Shown piece after piece: positions 24,004-36,130 of a stretch of DNA of 64,000 bases. Within the stretch, counting starts at the first letter, position 1. Each line of letters begins with the position of its first letter. The stretch is taken from positions 9,414,942-9,478,941 of the forward strand of contig JABAKD010000017.1 in the NCBI GenBank assembly GCA_012845835.1, read 5' to 3'. The notes below the pieces were generated by a model, which searched no databases, had not been told where the DNA came from, and saw nothing but the letters and a program-made list of their open reading frames with translations. The stretch comes from Undaria pinnatifida. Taxonomy: Eukaryota > Sar > Phaeophyceae > Laminariales > Alariaceae. The translations under genes and the position numbers were made by a program.

Positions 24004-24327
24004 GTGGACGGCGACTAAATCGCGCTCTGGGAAGAAGCATGCAAAAAGAAGAGCAGAAGGAAGCATGCCCGGGGTAGCGACAGAGAGTAGGAACACATGA
24101 CAGGAACATGAACATGTCACATATCAGTGAATGTTATATTTTCTGATAGTTTTAGTTTTCTGCCGCTTCTCCTTTTCTGCTACTTCGTTTCTGGTTTAAA
24201 TGCTGGATGCTCTGCATGTCACGCATGAACAGGTGGATTCTTGTGAGAACTCGAGTTCCGGCATGAAAGCATGAGCACCAAAAAACCGAATTACGTCAGA
24301 CATGTATAGTTTCACTTTTATATGTTT

Positions 24328-24497
24328 CTGGTGGAGGCATGAATTGCGTCAGCTGTGATATATGCGTGTACCACCTTGGGTTGTGTGTGTGTTTTCCCTG
24401 GGGTATTCCTCAGCTCCAGAGTGACTGGAGCCTGTCCTGTGAACACGGACTTGATTATGCGAGTTAATGTGAGAACAACAACAACAACAACAAGTAA
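24328..24497 (+). mobile_element. AAC-family retroposon copy
   Basis: Same start (GGAGGCATGAATTGCGTCAG) and order as 18375-18656: TACCACCTTGGG, CCTGGGGTATTCCTCAGC, GAGTGACTGGAGCCTGTCC, TTGATTATGCGAGTTAATG, GTGAGAAC and about six AAC units. The short tail is the main difference. Confidence 0.75.
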
Positions 24498-24653
24498 AAT
24501 GACGTAGTATACCGGACATGTACGTAGGGATTCGCTTAGATTCGTATTAAATGCGTTAAATCTTTGTAACGGAACAGAGTGCGGAGTGTGTATGACGTAC
24601 ATAGTATGGCATGACGTGTAGCGTCGTGGTCGTCAACAGGTATTATGTTCCAC

Positions 24654-24957
24654 GCCGGTCGCCCCGGTGGCGTATCAGGATATCCTCGAGCCTGGTATAG
24701 GTCAGTTTCGTGAGTTCGAGCCCCGCCGAAAGCATACTCTTATATATTCGTTGGAACTTTTTCTTGTGCACCAATCGTCTTCCGGAGAGCGCGAGAGCGT
24801 GAGTTAGCAACACTCGATGAAAAATCGACGAGCAGTGGGATCGCTGAACCCTATGCGCGATAAAAATTGAAGGCAAGAATCGGGGGGAAGAAGGGAAGAC
24901 ACCTGTGACCACGGCTTGTCCAGAAGCTGGAAAGTAAAAGTGTGAGAAAAAAAAAAA
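24654..24957 (+). mobile_element. SINE-1 copy, reference-quality
   Basis: The head GCCGGTCGCCCCGGTGGCGT continues into TATCAGGATATCCTCGAGCC, with box B GTGAGTTCGAGCCCC. The body follows with GAGCGCGAGAGCGTGAGTTA, CACTCGATGAAAAATCGACG, AGCAGTGGGATCGCTGAACC, CACGGCTTGTCCAGAAGCTG and a terminal A-run. About 300 bp. It is the clearest example of the family and has no open frame conserved with other copies. Confidence 0.8.
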
Positions 24958-25039
24958 TGTCTTCATAGAACTCGAGAAGGGATGAATCCGGCACGACGAC
25001 GTACATAGATATCACGTGACAGATATACGGTATACAGTT

Positions 25040-25420
25040 AATCCTTGATCAAACCCAGGCCCCCACGTAACTCCGCCCTCCCCTCACCGGTTATTCGACT
25101 AACAGGATTCACTTGATAAACTGATGCATTTCCTTCCACAGCTGTCAGATTTTGTCGCCCTCAAAAACGGGTTTTATAGTTTCCGCGCACAGACTGACTA
25201 ATATCACCCTGTTGACCCTGATAGCTACACTGCAGTTGCAACGGGAGTCGCCGACCTATATCCTTAATGCGGACGCACAACCCGTAATACGCGCGATCGG
25301 AGTATCACACACAGCTTGCAAATATGAGTTTTGACAATATCTTCGATCTCACAGCTGGAGTGTATTTTTTTTTATAATATACAGTTAATGTGAGAACAAC
25401 AACAACAACAACAACAAAAT
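25040..25420 (+). mobile_element. Repeat family C copy ending in a truncated AAC-family tail
   Basis: 25040-25383 is a close copy of the family C repeats at 7360 and 9440. Directly after its TATAATATA end lies CAGTTAATGTGAGAAC(AAC)n (25384-25420), the last 16 bp plus tail of the AAC family. Either an extremely 5'-truncated AAC-family copy inserted at the A/T-rich end, or family C read through into such a tail. Confidence 0.75.
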
Positions 25421-25607
25421 ACGCTTGCTCATTTCCATCTCCTCTTGTACCAGGTATGACATGAGCAGCTGGAAATAAGCACAACATATCAAATACACGA
25501 AATAAAATACAAAACCTCAACAGACGTACGCATTTATTTCAATTCCTTCGAAATACGCGAAAAATGTAAAGAACTGGTGAATTTGATACTGTTATTACTA
25601 TTCATCA

Positions 25608-25678
25608 CCCTAACCCCCAGCTGCTAACCCTAGCCCTTCCTACCCCTCATCACCCTTAGAACCCCAACCCATCCCGCA
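25608..25678. repeat. Degenerate telomere-like stretch
   Basis: CACCCTAACCCCCAGCTGC, TAACCCTAGCCC and AACCCCAACCC form an imperfect interstitial CCCTAA-like run. Too degenerate to be functional. A second such stretch is at 59930-59990. Confidence 0.45.
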
Positions 25679-25788
25679 CTACTGTTTATGGGGGAATACA
25701 CCGTACTCAGGACTAGTTATGGCTACCGAAAACAGGTATAGGCTTTTGTGCATATCTTGGGTCTTGTTTTCTGTGGTCTTCCGTAATA

Positions 25789-26039
25789 GACTGATTCTAC
25801 GATAGCCCCCCGAAAAACCAGCGATTTTCTGTAACGAACGTTTCAAGGCTGCTCGACAAAAGGAAGGATACTGCTGTCGAAAGAAAAGTATCCACACATC
25901 TTCTTGTGTGCAAAAGGTCTATCGATTGATGACGACGGGGTATCGAGGGAGACCGAGTTTCAGGAGATACGACCGGGAGCTGGTTTTGAAACCGTCGGTT
26001 TCGGTAAAGAAAAGTGGGGGGGCTACCGTAGAACAACTC
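25789..26039 (+). mobile_element. MITE-2 copy 1, 251 bp, TSD AATA
   Basis: Left end GACTGATTCTACGATAGCC. Right end, reverse-complemented, GAGTTGTTCTACGGTAGCC. The bases AATA lie immediately on both sides, consistent with a 4-bp target-site duplication. The interior matches 60317-60578 and, inverted, 48112-48368 (ACGAACGTTTCA, GGCTGCTCGACA, AAAGGTCTATCGATTGATGA, CAGGAGATACGA, GAGCTGGTTTTGAAACCGTC). No coding capacity. Confidence 0.8.
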
Positions 26040-27394
26040 AATACTACTGTATTTTTGGGATGTATATCCATGTTTCGTAGTTTGTAGCGACAGCAGAGCT
26101 TGGCTCCCTCTATTAATAGGATAAGATGTAGTCACGGACGCTGGGTGTGTGCTAAATGTCGATGGGCGGCAGGAACAGTTCGATGTGAAGAACGCACGCA
26201 TATTTATGTTTTTTCATATACGTATAGTAATATAACAAGCTTACCCCCTCGTCTGCCCTACCCGCGTGTTTGGGTTCACACTATTATGTTATACGTGGAA
26301 TTTTGTTTGGGACAGAAGAACGCGAATATGACAAATGCACGCATTTTCTTAGGTGCCATGTTACATGAAGTGTAAAGTGCGCCTGTTAATGTACATGGAG
26401 AAATAACGCCTTCTACAATACTAGTCGAGCTAGTAATACTTGTGGCAATTATTTTATTTCTTCCCGTACCGGGTATATGATACCGGTACGAGTAGAACAT
26501 TGTGCGTATGTACCTGGTCTGGTATCATAGAGGTTCCAGTATGCACATAGACTAGAATTTTTGTGGCGACGAACAAACAGTTCACACGTCGAGAAATTAG
26601 GTCACCGTACATATCACACATACATACTTGTATGACAAAGTCTGGGCGGTGTCACACACAGCTTGCAAATATGAGTTTCGACGAAATCAATCTTACAGCT
26701 GAAGAGTATTTGCAAGTTTTCATTGCAAGATTTGGCGGATCTGCGCCGTCTGCAATTTTTTCCACGGGGCCTGATACATGACACAGGATTTGAATGACCT
26801 GTATAGTACATGTTTGGGGTGTGATATTGAGGATCTTCAGAGTGTGGTGAAAGATATGTAGCGTGTGCCCGGGTTTGTTCGTAAGCTCTTCATGCTGTAT
26901 CTGGTGCGATCTATGTTATCTGCACTAACTGTACTCAGTTTTTACGTTATGATGTGTATGATAGGACACGCATGATGTGTACAAATGTCCGAACCCACTG
27001 AACCACTGATCTGTACCACGATCTAATACAAAAAGGCCAGGCAGGTCAAGATCTACCCGGCGTGCAAAAATTTCCGTGCATGATAGACAGCATGCATAAT
27101 ACAGACGAGGCACATCCTCACATCGTATATACGTCGTGTAGTTTGTACGTTTCGGGCAGATGGAGAGGCAGGGACAATCGGTTATCGATGACCCTGTCAG
27201 CTAAAACGCCATGATACTTTATGAAACCGGTGTTTTTGTACTCATGGTCTATTTTGTCCTTTGCTTACTAGTTTTCATTGTAGGGGTGGTCAGTCTAAGA
27301 GTCTAACCGCGGTCTGCGAATATGTTTACCTCTCAGTGAAGTGTCATGGGTTACGAGTTGTTTGTTTTGGTTTAACACGTTCTTCGCTTCCTTT

Positions 27395-27530
27395 ATTTTT
27401 TTTTCCCCCTTTTTGTAATCACTCTCTACTTTCCAGCTCAGCGCGTATGAATAGCAGGTTTTACCCTCAGCCACCTTTTGGACAACAATTGTAAGCCGTG
27501 GTCACAGGTGTCTTCTCTTATCCCCTCCGC
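27395..27530 (-). mobile_element. SINE-1 tail fragment
   Basis: A T-run, CTACTTTCCAGCTC, then after an insertion TTTTGGACAACAATTGTAAG and CCGTGGTCACAGGTGTCTTC, the tail side of SINE-1 inverted. A MITE-1-like or other block is not evident. Confidence 0.45.
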
Positions 27531-27959
27531 TATTAATGTTTTAATACACTATCATATGTGGTATTTAATGCCTGGTCGTCGTATTGCGATGCGAAGCACA
27601 TTTTGATACAAGGTTTTTGCGCCTGATGTCGCCCGCTCAATGACGCGAGTCCAAGTCATGTCTCAACCTTCTGTTAACTCTTCAGCAGCAAAGTAAGATT
27701 ACGACATACATAGTCTTGGGTATACATTTTGATGGCAATTGCCTCCATGTTATGCTAACGTGCGGGCGTGCTCGCCCGAGCTCTAATGCGTGATGTTACT
27801 GTACACGATACAAATAGTATCACGTCATACAGGATTACAATTATAGCGGTAGTCGTACAATAGCCACAGCATCTTCGCGCTCGCGTCTCCTTACGCATCT
27901 CCGCGATGCGCAACTTCGATCAAACTGCACTGTTTTGGTTTCAGGTACGCATTTGTTGT

Positions 27960-28180
27960 GTGTACATGACTTTTATTTTCCAGTCTACTCGAAGAAAATC
28001 TTGCCCTCAACGGCCTTCTGTCCAAAAGCCGTGATGAGTGATCACGGCATCGTCCCTTCTCCCCCCTTGCATATACCTTCCTTTGTTTTTATCATTTGAC
28101 ATCATATGGGTTCGGTATTCCCACTGAAATTCGTCGAAAAATCGCTGTACTCGCGCTCTCACACGTTCGACGTTAATGCC
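27960..28180 (-). mobile_element. SINE-1 body fragment, diverged
   Basis: TTCTGTCCAAAAGCCGTGAT, ATCACGGCATCGTCCCTTCT, CATATGGGTTCGGTATTCCC, ACTGAAATTCGTCGAAAAAT and GCGCTCTCACACG follow the SINE-1 body order on the minus strand. No head. Confidence 0.55.
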
Positions 28181-30092
28181 TTAATGGTTTGCAACAACGA
28201 TCCCACTCTAATACCAAGTACAATCCCAAAGACGTGGTTGCAGGTTTGTAAGGGTCAACCGCTACTGCTGTAGGGTTGTATCATACGCCCGCGTGAGGTG
28301 CAAACGATTTGGAAATTGATTCGCACCAGGTTTGTTGTTTGCAGTTGATAGCAGCAATAGTGCGACGACTAAATGACTACAAGTACCTGGTACCGCCAAG
28401 CGGTACTCTGTAGCCCGTTCTGCGCTGCTACGACTCAAAACAGCAGATTGTCAAGCCCGAGCGTAACTGGCTTGATGAATGATTCTTGGTTGTTTTCGTT
28501 TGTCGGAGGTGAAATCATATACCAGGTATGTGCAGACGCTATTTTGTCATGTTTTTTCCCGGTCCGTGATGAAGGTTTCGACACTCACGACACGGAAAAG
28601 CGAATGCAAGACACCAAATGCAAGACACCAGCCAGGCTGTCTCTACTCTCGGAAGCCGCCTTTGGCATGATATATGCGTACAGAGTTTCTGAAGTTGGAA
28701 CGCCGTCGAGGAATGTGTGACATGATTAGAGCATCGCACGGTTTTTAGGTGAATCTCCCTTGTGGAATCATTTGGTTTTGCCAGATAGCAGCATGCCGTG
28801 CGAACAGAAAGCATACGTGTGCATGCATTGAAGAGCGTCAGCATGCGTGAGCGACATGAACACGGCATGAACGATACACTACTCGTATATACCGCTGTAA
28901 TGTTAAGCGTAGTACGTGCGTCCCATCTGCTTTTTTCGCTTTTTCGACGTTGTTGGGTGTCCAATGTTTTTGACAACCATTTTGCCAGTGACCTCATGTT
29001 TTTTTTTCATCTCTTTTCCCTTTTTTTCCTCTCTTTTCGTTTTGTTTTCATTTTTTTTCTCTATTTTATTCGTCGCGTCCTCTCTTTTCTCTCCGTGTCG
29101 TTTTTTTGTCCCTTTTGCTCTTTTTTTGGTGTTTTTCTCCGTATGACGAGTTGGTGTCTTGCTCTGCTGTTGAGTGTCGCGTCGCGCTGTGCTACTTGTA
29201 CTGCCAATTACGGAGCACCAGGTACTTGAGAGTAGATCGTGTTCACAATCAAGAGTAATTACGTAGGAAGTAAAAGTTACTGCTCCTCTACTGCTTTTTT
29301 GGAACTTAGAACGTACCGCGGTGATCGGTGTTACGTTACTCTCAATCAATTCTTGCCACACCCACGATAGTTTTCCTTGCGTGCAGTATTGATGTTGCTC
29401 GCTTCAACGCTGGTAGTCGTTTGCATATTTTACATCTACTAGATATCTCGCATGTACCCACCCCTTGTGCGCGCACGACTCTTTAGTTTATAGTGTACCG
29501 TTTGTTTACCCTGTGTAGATGGCCCGGAACCCAGTTTCGTTATTTACTATTAATAGGGATACCACAAGTACTCTAAGTAGACTGTCCTCACTGGTGTTGT
29601 TGAGACCTGGTTCAAGCACTCGTGTTTCCGTGTATTCGAGTACGTCATTCACTTGCCATGTCAGTCCATAGCTCGAAAAAATCTTGAAAGACATATCCTT
29701 GATGATCGAAACACGTGTGCAGCTTTAATGTACAGTATATAGTCTAGTCTGTAAACACGTGCAACGCGTAGCAAACGACCTGTCATTTGCTGTTCCGTCG
29801 TTGTTCTGTCGTGGTTCGGTGCAACACCTAACGAACAACCTGTTGTTTTCTGTTCGGTCGTTTGTTCTGTCGTTTGGTCAATATTCGGACTTTGAGCATC
29901 GAAAGACGTGGGACAGGTGTATCGCCCAGCATGTGTTGCCCAGTACATATTAATGGGTTTTAGACGAGAAAATTAATTGGGTGGTAACTCTGTTAATACA
30001 GACTCGCATATACTGCCATCGAAAGACCTGAAGAGGTGTATTGTCAACCGAAAATGTGCAACACCTAACTACTCCGGAGTATTAAATAGCAA

Positions 30093-30395
30093 CCTAGAAT
30101 TTCCCCCCTCCGTCCCTCCCTCTCCCGCACCCCTCTTTGAGGACTGTACAAACCCCTTGATGTGTGCGATGATAGGGGTGCTCAATAGCTTTCTCAGGTT
30201 CCTAGAATTTGCCCCCTCCCCCCCTCCCCAACACCCCTCTTTGAGGACTGTACAACCCCTTGACGTGTGCGACGATAGGGGTGCACGATAGCTTTCTGAA
30301 TTTTGCCCCTCCCTCTCTCCCCAGCACCCCTTTTCGAGGACTGTACAAACCCTTTGACGTATGCGATGATAGGGGTGCACGATAGCTTTCTCAAG
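30093..30395. repeat. Three tandem units of about 95 bp
   Basis: Each unit has GAATTT(C/G)CCCCTCC, CACCCCT(C/T)TTTGAGGACT or CACCCCTTTTCGAGGACT, GTACAA(A)CCCC, a GTGTGCGATGATAGGGGTGC word, and a CTTTCTCA or CTTTCTGA word. An arm of the third unit repeats near 30385-30430. No function assigned. Confidence 0.85.
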
Positions 30396-31081
30396 CTACT
30401 TTGAGGAGGTCTATACGAAACCCCTTCAAGTGCCGTGGTAAAATTTGAACGCAGAACCCGGTCAACAACCCCCATGGCCTGGATATACACTAAAGGTAGT
30501 ACCAGGTAAACAATAAACTCGTTTAGACTGTTGATAGTGGCTGTTGCTTGCCGAGTTGCTTGCGCGGTGGCTAATTTTTTTTTTTTTTTAATTTTTTCTA
30601 GAGTTTTGCCCCCCGTTTCAGCTTGCGACACCTCCAGGATTTCGAGCCATGTACATCAAGAATGGGAACCTTGTATAACGAATGATACTGTTCAACCCTC
30701 CAAAGGCGTTGGGTAGTACATCCGTTGAGGAATCCCGTCATTCGTCTTCTTTTTTACAAAAAGGTACTACCGCTTTTGTAGCACGCCTACCTCGACTGTC
30801 GAAACCCTGTCCTTCTCCACAGCCCCGACCAATCACACATGACAGTATTTTCGGAGTAGAGAGTGCAATGAGGAGTTCGTGTGAACTTGGCCGTTTCGTC
30901 GAAGCCGGCCAAGTTATTGCGAAGCTCTGTAAACGTGCGAAGCCTATAACCTACCAGTGGTATGGGGCATTCCGTTGTTTGCCTGTTCGGTCGTTGTTCT
31001 GTCAGTATTATGTCATCGTTTGGACGGCGTTCGGTTGTTATTCGGACTTCGTTCGATTTTGATTCGGAATTGGTTTTTCAG

Positions 31082-31150
31082 CGATGCGACGGGATGGGCT
31101 GCGAGGAGATATAACCTCGATGGCTGCCGAAACGTGTATTGTAAGCTGTG
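31082..31150 (+). pseudogene. Broken partial copy of TAZ exon 2
   Basis: Preceded by TTGGTTTTTCAG, the sequence CGATGCGACGGGATGGGCTG then CGAGGAG resembles the start of exon 2 (CGGTGCGACGGAGTGAGTTG, CAAGGAG). It would encode RCDGMGCEE before an in-frame TAA, then diverges. Upstream intron sequence is also similar (TTCGGTTGTTATTCGG against TTCGGTATTTATTCGG). This looks like a local duplication of the intron-exon junction that decayed, about 200 bp before the working exon. Confidence 0.55.
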
Positions 31151-31285
31151 AACATGCAGCACCCTGTGAACGTGCAGCACCTAACACCTAACCGGTGAAA
31201 CCGGTGTTCCCCCATTCGGCTGCTCTTTTCATCGTTCGGTCGCTATTCCGTCTCTGTTCGGTATTTATTCGGTCGTGGTTACCAG

Positions 31286-31443
31286 CGGTGCGACGGAGTG
31301 AGTTGCAAGGAGCCAGGGTGCGACTCGGCGCGGCAACTGGTGAAGCACATGCGGGGCTGCCAGTTAACGGGCGAGCTCGTTCCAGGTTGCAACGTGAAGT
31401 GTGTCCAAGCTCAGAAGATGCTCCAGCACTACGCCGAGTGCAA
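31286..31443 (+). CDS. TAZ-type zinc-finger protein, exon 2 (residues 297-348 and first 2 nt of 349)
   Basis: This 158-nt exon lies between acceptor GTGGTTACCAG and donor TGCAA|GTAAGA. It starts in phase 0 and ends leaving two bases. It encodes RCDGVSCKEPGC, then DSARQLVKHMRGC, a short loop, GCNVKC, and VQAQKMLQHYAEC. Joined to exon 1, the zinc ligands are site 1: His294, Cys298, Cys303, Cys308; site 2: His317, Cys321, Cys331, Cys335; site 3: His344 and Cys348 (completed in exon 3). This H-C-C-C pattern three times over, with helices between, is the signature of the TAZ domain. Exon length and phase agree with both neighbours. Confidence 0.85.
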
Positions 31444-33892
31444 GTAAGACCGCGGACCGCGCTCCACGCGATGCCATGCTCATTATTTTCCGTTCGGCTG
31501 TTAAAGGCTGTCAACGACTATATTTTGCCCCCGTTGACACCCCTAACGGACTACTAATAATATCAATAGTAGTCTGCGCTGGAGTACTGCGTTTTGTGTT
31601 AACTTGTGATTCCATTTTATTCGGTTTTATTCTGTTCTTGTTCGTACCCCGAAGACGTGGATACAAATGTTCACCCCTTTTTTCCGTGCCTTGTAAATTT
31701 TTTCACCCTTGCTATGCGATCGCGCGCGTTACTCGGGGTGTGGTGTGTACATGTGTCCTCATGATATTTCTGTCAGTATACATTTGAGGGCTTTGTTGCC
31801 GACCTTGGCCGGCCTTGCATGTGTTTCTGAGCCCAGGGGTGTTGTGAAGAACAAAGACACGGTGCGACTTGCTGATGGCGGGTGTAGTTGTTGCTGTCCG
31901 TTGCCCCTTCCTCCGTTACCGCGTTGGGTGTTGCCATTGGTTGCCCTCGTCCGTCTTCAATTTTTTATCAATCATTTGAACATTTTGCGGAAATCCGTGA
32001 CGTAAACTAGTAGTAAAATAATGCCGCTCAGAGTCCCTTTCGGACGAGTCTCGTCCACCCATTTATGGCTGCGTCTCCCGCTCTACGATGTATTCCTGTC
32101 TGTTGCTGCACAGCGCGTAGTCATTGCACCGCAAGTGTTGAACAACGTTTGTAGTGTACTTAGTTGTATCATATGGATACCGGTACTAACCGGTAATCTA
32201 TAGCAGCTGGTTTTTAGCTCCAGTCTGTCCAGGAATGTACAAGGAGTTTAGACCACGATATAACGTGTATAGCTTGTGCTGTTGTACATGTTTTTTACCC
32301 GTGCTTCTCTCCTCGGATTCACGCGCATCCGTATGTATTAACTCCGAAATCCGATGTAGCTCCCAAATCTGGCTTTTTCCAGAAAGTCAAACTCGTTCCC
32401 TAAGCAGCAGGAGTCACCGCGACTGCTGAAGCGGGGTCGCCGGTTGATTTTTTTTGTTTCTAAAAAAGACACTTTGCGCTTTTAGGTTTGTTTTTTAAGC
32501 ATATAGACATCTCAGCTGTGAGATCGAAGATTCATTATTTGTATACTACTGATATTGATATTTATACTAGGTACGAGTAGTACATAAAGCTGTATTATAG
32601 GTGATAGGATAGTAGTCCATACTAGTACCGGTATGAACAGGTTTCAAAGGGATGTCTGTGGGACGCGGAAAGCGGGTATAGCAGCTCGCATGGCTCTTCG
32701 ACTTTGTCCGCTGGTGGGCCGCTTGAAACAATGAAACATTCGTATTTGCCGAGGACGGCGATACAAAAGAAGGCAGTCTTTAAAAAAAAGCCTTTTGATA
32801 ACCGTGTTGGCACCGATGTATCGTATTCACCGATAAAGCACGCGAATAGTGTGATCTTGCAATCGTTCGGGCTTGCAGGATACGATGATACATACCTGGT
32901 ACCATATAATACGATGGCACTTGGTGCTAAGACACGCATGTCGCACACCGTCTACCATTGTGGGTACGATGGTTCATGCTACACCGGGTGTCATATGGTA
33001 CAACTCGTGTTATCATTGTGTGAGCGTGCAGCACGTTGTATGATGCGATAGGTGACGCTACACATGTGTCGAGCCGCCCAATCTATGCCGACGTACGACA
33101 CGCGCAGGCAGCGCGGTGATAATCGCAACCGTGCATACTATAGTCCTGTTTCAACCCCTTTAGAGCCTCAAAACCCCTCCCGATACTTATTCCTAGTAAT
33201 CGTCCACAAAAATGGATTTCCAGTTACAAAGGCGTTTTAACAAGGGCCTATAACTGACGCTTGATACGACCGCACACGGTCGCCATTTGGTCGTTGTACA
33301 TAGTTTGCCTCAGAGGGAGAAGTTGACAAATATATTCAGACCGTTATATCATTATATCGTTGACCACACAAGGCAAAACGGGCTCTTGACTGAGGGGGGC
33401 GGGGGGGAGTCATCCCACGTTGTAGTGGTGCAGCGGAAGCTTCTAAGAATCTTCTGATCTCCTAACGTTTGTACCTGATCTTCTCACCCGAATCATGACA
33501 TTCGTACACATTCGTTTGTGCAATCCGACCAAGTTTTATACCAGGTGTGTGCTTATCCTGGAACAAGTTTGGAGGTAAAACCATCGTGCTAGCCGATAGT
33601 TTAACATTTGAGCTCGACCGGTCACAAGCGTTTGTCCCTAAAACTGTAACTGTAACCGCTGCTGTGGGATTATTGGGGCGGGCTGTTCGATGCTGTAATA
33701 TTTTCATTCGTTGACACTTCGTTGACAAACCGCTGCAATCCAACGAATTGTATGTACGACACCCGGGTTGAATGGTAATCTTTACACATGATAGTAGTTA
33801 TCCTGCTGCGTGTTCGTGCTAGACAGTTGATGAAGCCACACGCGTCGGTTGTTTTGACCGCGGTTCAATGGGTGTTGTGTAATGGGGCTTGC

Positions 33893-33955
33893 GCAATGGG
33901 TCTTGTGTAATGGATCTTGTGTAATGGGTCTTGTGTAATGGGTCTGGTGTAGTGG
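33893..33955. repeat. 14-bp tandem repeat GTGTAATGG(G/A)TCTT
   Basis: Five imperfect units of about 14-15 bp (AATGGGTCTTGTGT). No function inferred. Confidence 0.85.
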
Positions 33956-34698
33956 CTCTCCCAAAAGGGTCAGTGCTGTTGCGCGGCAGCATCTATTCTC
34001 CACTCGTGTTGCAGTGGGCGACAACTTGCCGGAATTTCTGCTCTTGTCCGTGCGTTAAAAAGCTTGAAGCTTTCAGTATTGTGAAAGTTGTGTCCGTGTT
34101 TTCTTCAACCGGTGTATAGTACAGCATGACGTGTAATAAATAGTCTTGAAATAGTCTTGATCACCCTGATGATAGTACCGCGCTTTAGGACAGAAACTGT
34201 TGGCATTGTTGTTAACATTCGCCTCGGCTAAAATTGTTCCATTCTATTTCCAAGTAGTTGGTAGATAAAAAAGTTGCTGCCGTTCTAAAGGGCTTAGCCT
34301 CTTCGCGACTGGAAAACCCTTATTGGTGGAGTTATTATGGGGAAAGTTACTGGGGGCTCTTGAGGGGTCAACGGGAAACATGTCTTTTTTTTCGTACTCT
34401 TTGATGCAATGCGTGAAGTAAATTCCACAATGAGCGAGAACCTGAGCGAGAACATGTACGTACAATGGAGTAAGTCTTTGTATGTTTCTTTTCGTACTCT
34501 TTCAATACCTGGTACAAAACTTTTTAAAGCAGTTTCCGTGTTGAGGGAGAACATGTACAAGACCGATGTATTCCGCAGCTTGCAAAGTTGAACGTCGACC
34601 TTATTTTTTGTCGAAGTCACAGCTGACGTTGGTACAATTCTTTCACCAGGTATGTAGTACCTGGTAAGTCGGATAGGTTTTGCAAGCAGCATACATGT

Positions 34699-35260
34699 AT
34701 CGGTTGACTGCAGCCTAACGGGCTGACAGACTTGTCATGTCACCGTGCGATGACCATTTTTCAGTTGGTTCAGAATTTTTCCCACCCGGATTTCAAGTAG
34801 CGTCCCCCACCGGAAACGTAGTTCAGTCCTAAAGGGATTATTTATCGTTCCACGGTTGGAATCCCCCAGTAGTGCGGTCTGCGTAAGGGCTAGTAAGGCG
34901 GTATTCCGATATAAGGCGGTCTAAATCAACGGCGTGAATGGGGAATTGCACTATTAATAGTAAGCTGGATTGAATAAGGCGGCTTCGCCCAATTAGGCGG
35001 TCATATATACTATACATCGGTGTGGCTGCAGCCTAACGGGCAGACAGACTTGCCATGTCACGCTGCCATTGACCCTTTCTTTTTATGCCTGCAGAAATTA
35101 TCCCACACGGGTTTCGAGTAGCCCCACCCACCGGAAACGCGGGCGCAGCAGATGTTAATCCCTTTTCAACTGGAAACCCGTTTTCGGGGACAAAATTACT
35201 TGGATTTAGTATAGGGAGGGGTTCGGGGGCTCTAAAGGGGTTAAGGGGTTATTGACGATC
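34699..35260. repeat. Duplicated family E block with a family G copy between
   Basis: Two similar segments (34699-34825 and 35018-35145) each carry GCAGCCTAACGGGC, GACAGACTTG(T/C)CATGTCAC, and a CGAGTAG or CAAGTAG word then CACCGGAAACG. A family G copy (34861-35008: AAGGCGGTATTCCGATATAA, GGCGGTCTAAATC, GGCGGCTTCGCCC) lies between. The second segment runs into AACCCGTTTTCGGGGACAAA and TAGTATAGGGAGGGG, the part found again at 38574-38668 and 55675-55755. Confidence 0.75.
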
Positions 35261-35664
35261 AAGGCTACGACAGGGGGTTTGTTTTCATCTCATTATCTTC
35301 ATCTTAATTATCTTCATCTTATTATCTCCATCTTATGATGTTCATGTTATGTCCCTTTTTAAGGGCCTTTTTTTACAGTGGCCCGGAGTCACTCACGCGG
35401 GGGACAGATCCACAGACCCCCTCTTCCTTTGCGATATTAATCTTGTTTTTTTTTTTTTTTTTTCGCGACATTATTCCGCAATGCAATGGTTAGCCACGCT
35501 GCGCCAATCATATTATGTGCAAAAAAATCGTTTCGTCAGTGAGGAGCAGAGTCACTCGTGCCACTGCCTTAGACACGGTAGTCAAAGAAAGGAGTGAAGA
35601 ATTCGGAGTACCGCCCCCTTCCGTAGCCTTGCTCTTACCCTTCTACGATAGGCCTTACCGTTCT

Positions 35665-36130
35665 ACGATGGGGGTTCCCCAGGAGGGCGGTCTGCGTAGG
35701 GGCTAGTCAGGCGGTATCCCGATATAAGGCGGTCAAAATCGCTTGGCGCGACTGGGGGAATGGCACTACAGAGCTCGTAGCTTGGAACGAATAAGGCGGT
35801 GTCATGTTGCTTCAATGTCTAATGGCACACCATTGCCTTACTCGTTTGCTGGACCAAAGTTATCCGCTATTCCTAAGTATTTTGTGCACCCGAAGGAGCA
35901 TGTTCAGCAGGAGCAGCTCGAAGAGGGTTCGTGGTTGATAGCGGTTGTGCTGGAAATCGAATCTCGGCGGGTGTTCGTTGCTACGAAAGCCTTTTTTTTC
36001 GGCTGAGTGTTTTTCCGCCGCTGAAACTAGGAGAGCACGAACTTGTTGAAAATCAGTCCTAGAGCAGGGGGAATGCTGAATCCTGTGCGTGATATCCATT
36101 CGAGGCAATTACCGGTGGGGAGAAGGGAAG
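35665..36130 (+). mobile_element. Family G copy followed by a SINE-1-like copy
   Basis: 35665-35805 is a family G copy (GGCGGTATCCCGATATAAGG, CGGTCAAAATCGCTTGGCGC). From about 35900 a diverged SINE-1 follows: box B-like TGGAAATCGAATCTCG, then GGAGAGCACGAACTTG, GGGGGAATGCTGAATCCTGT, GCGTGATAT and GGGAGAAGGGAAGACACG. The tail is degraded. Confidence 0.5.
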
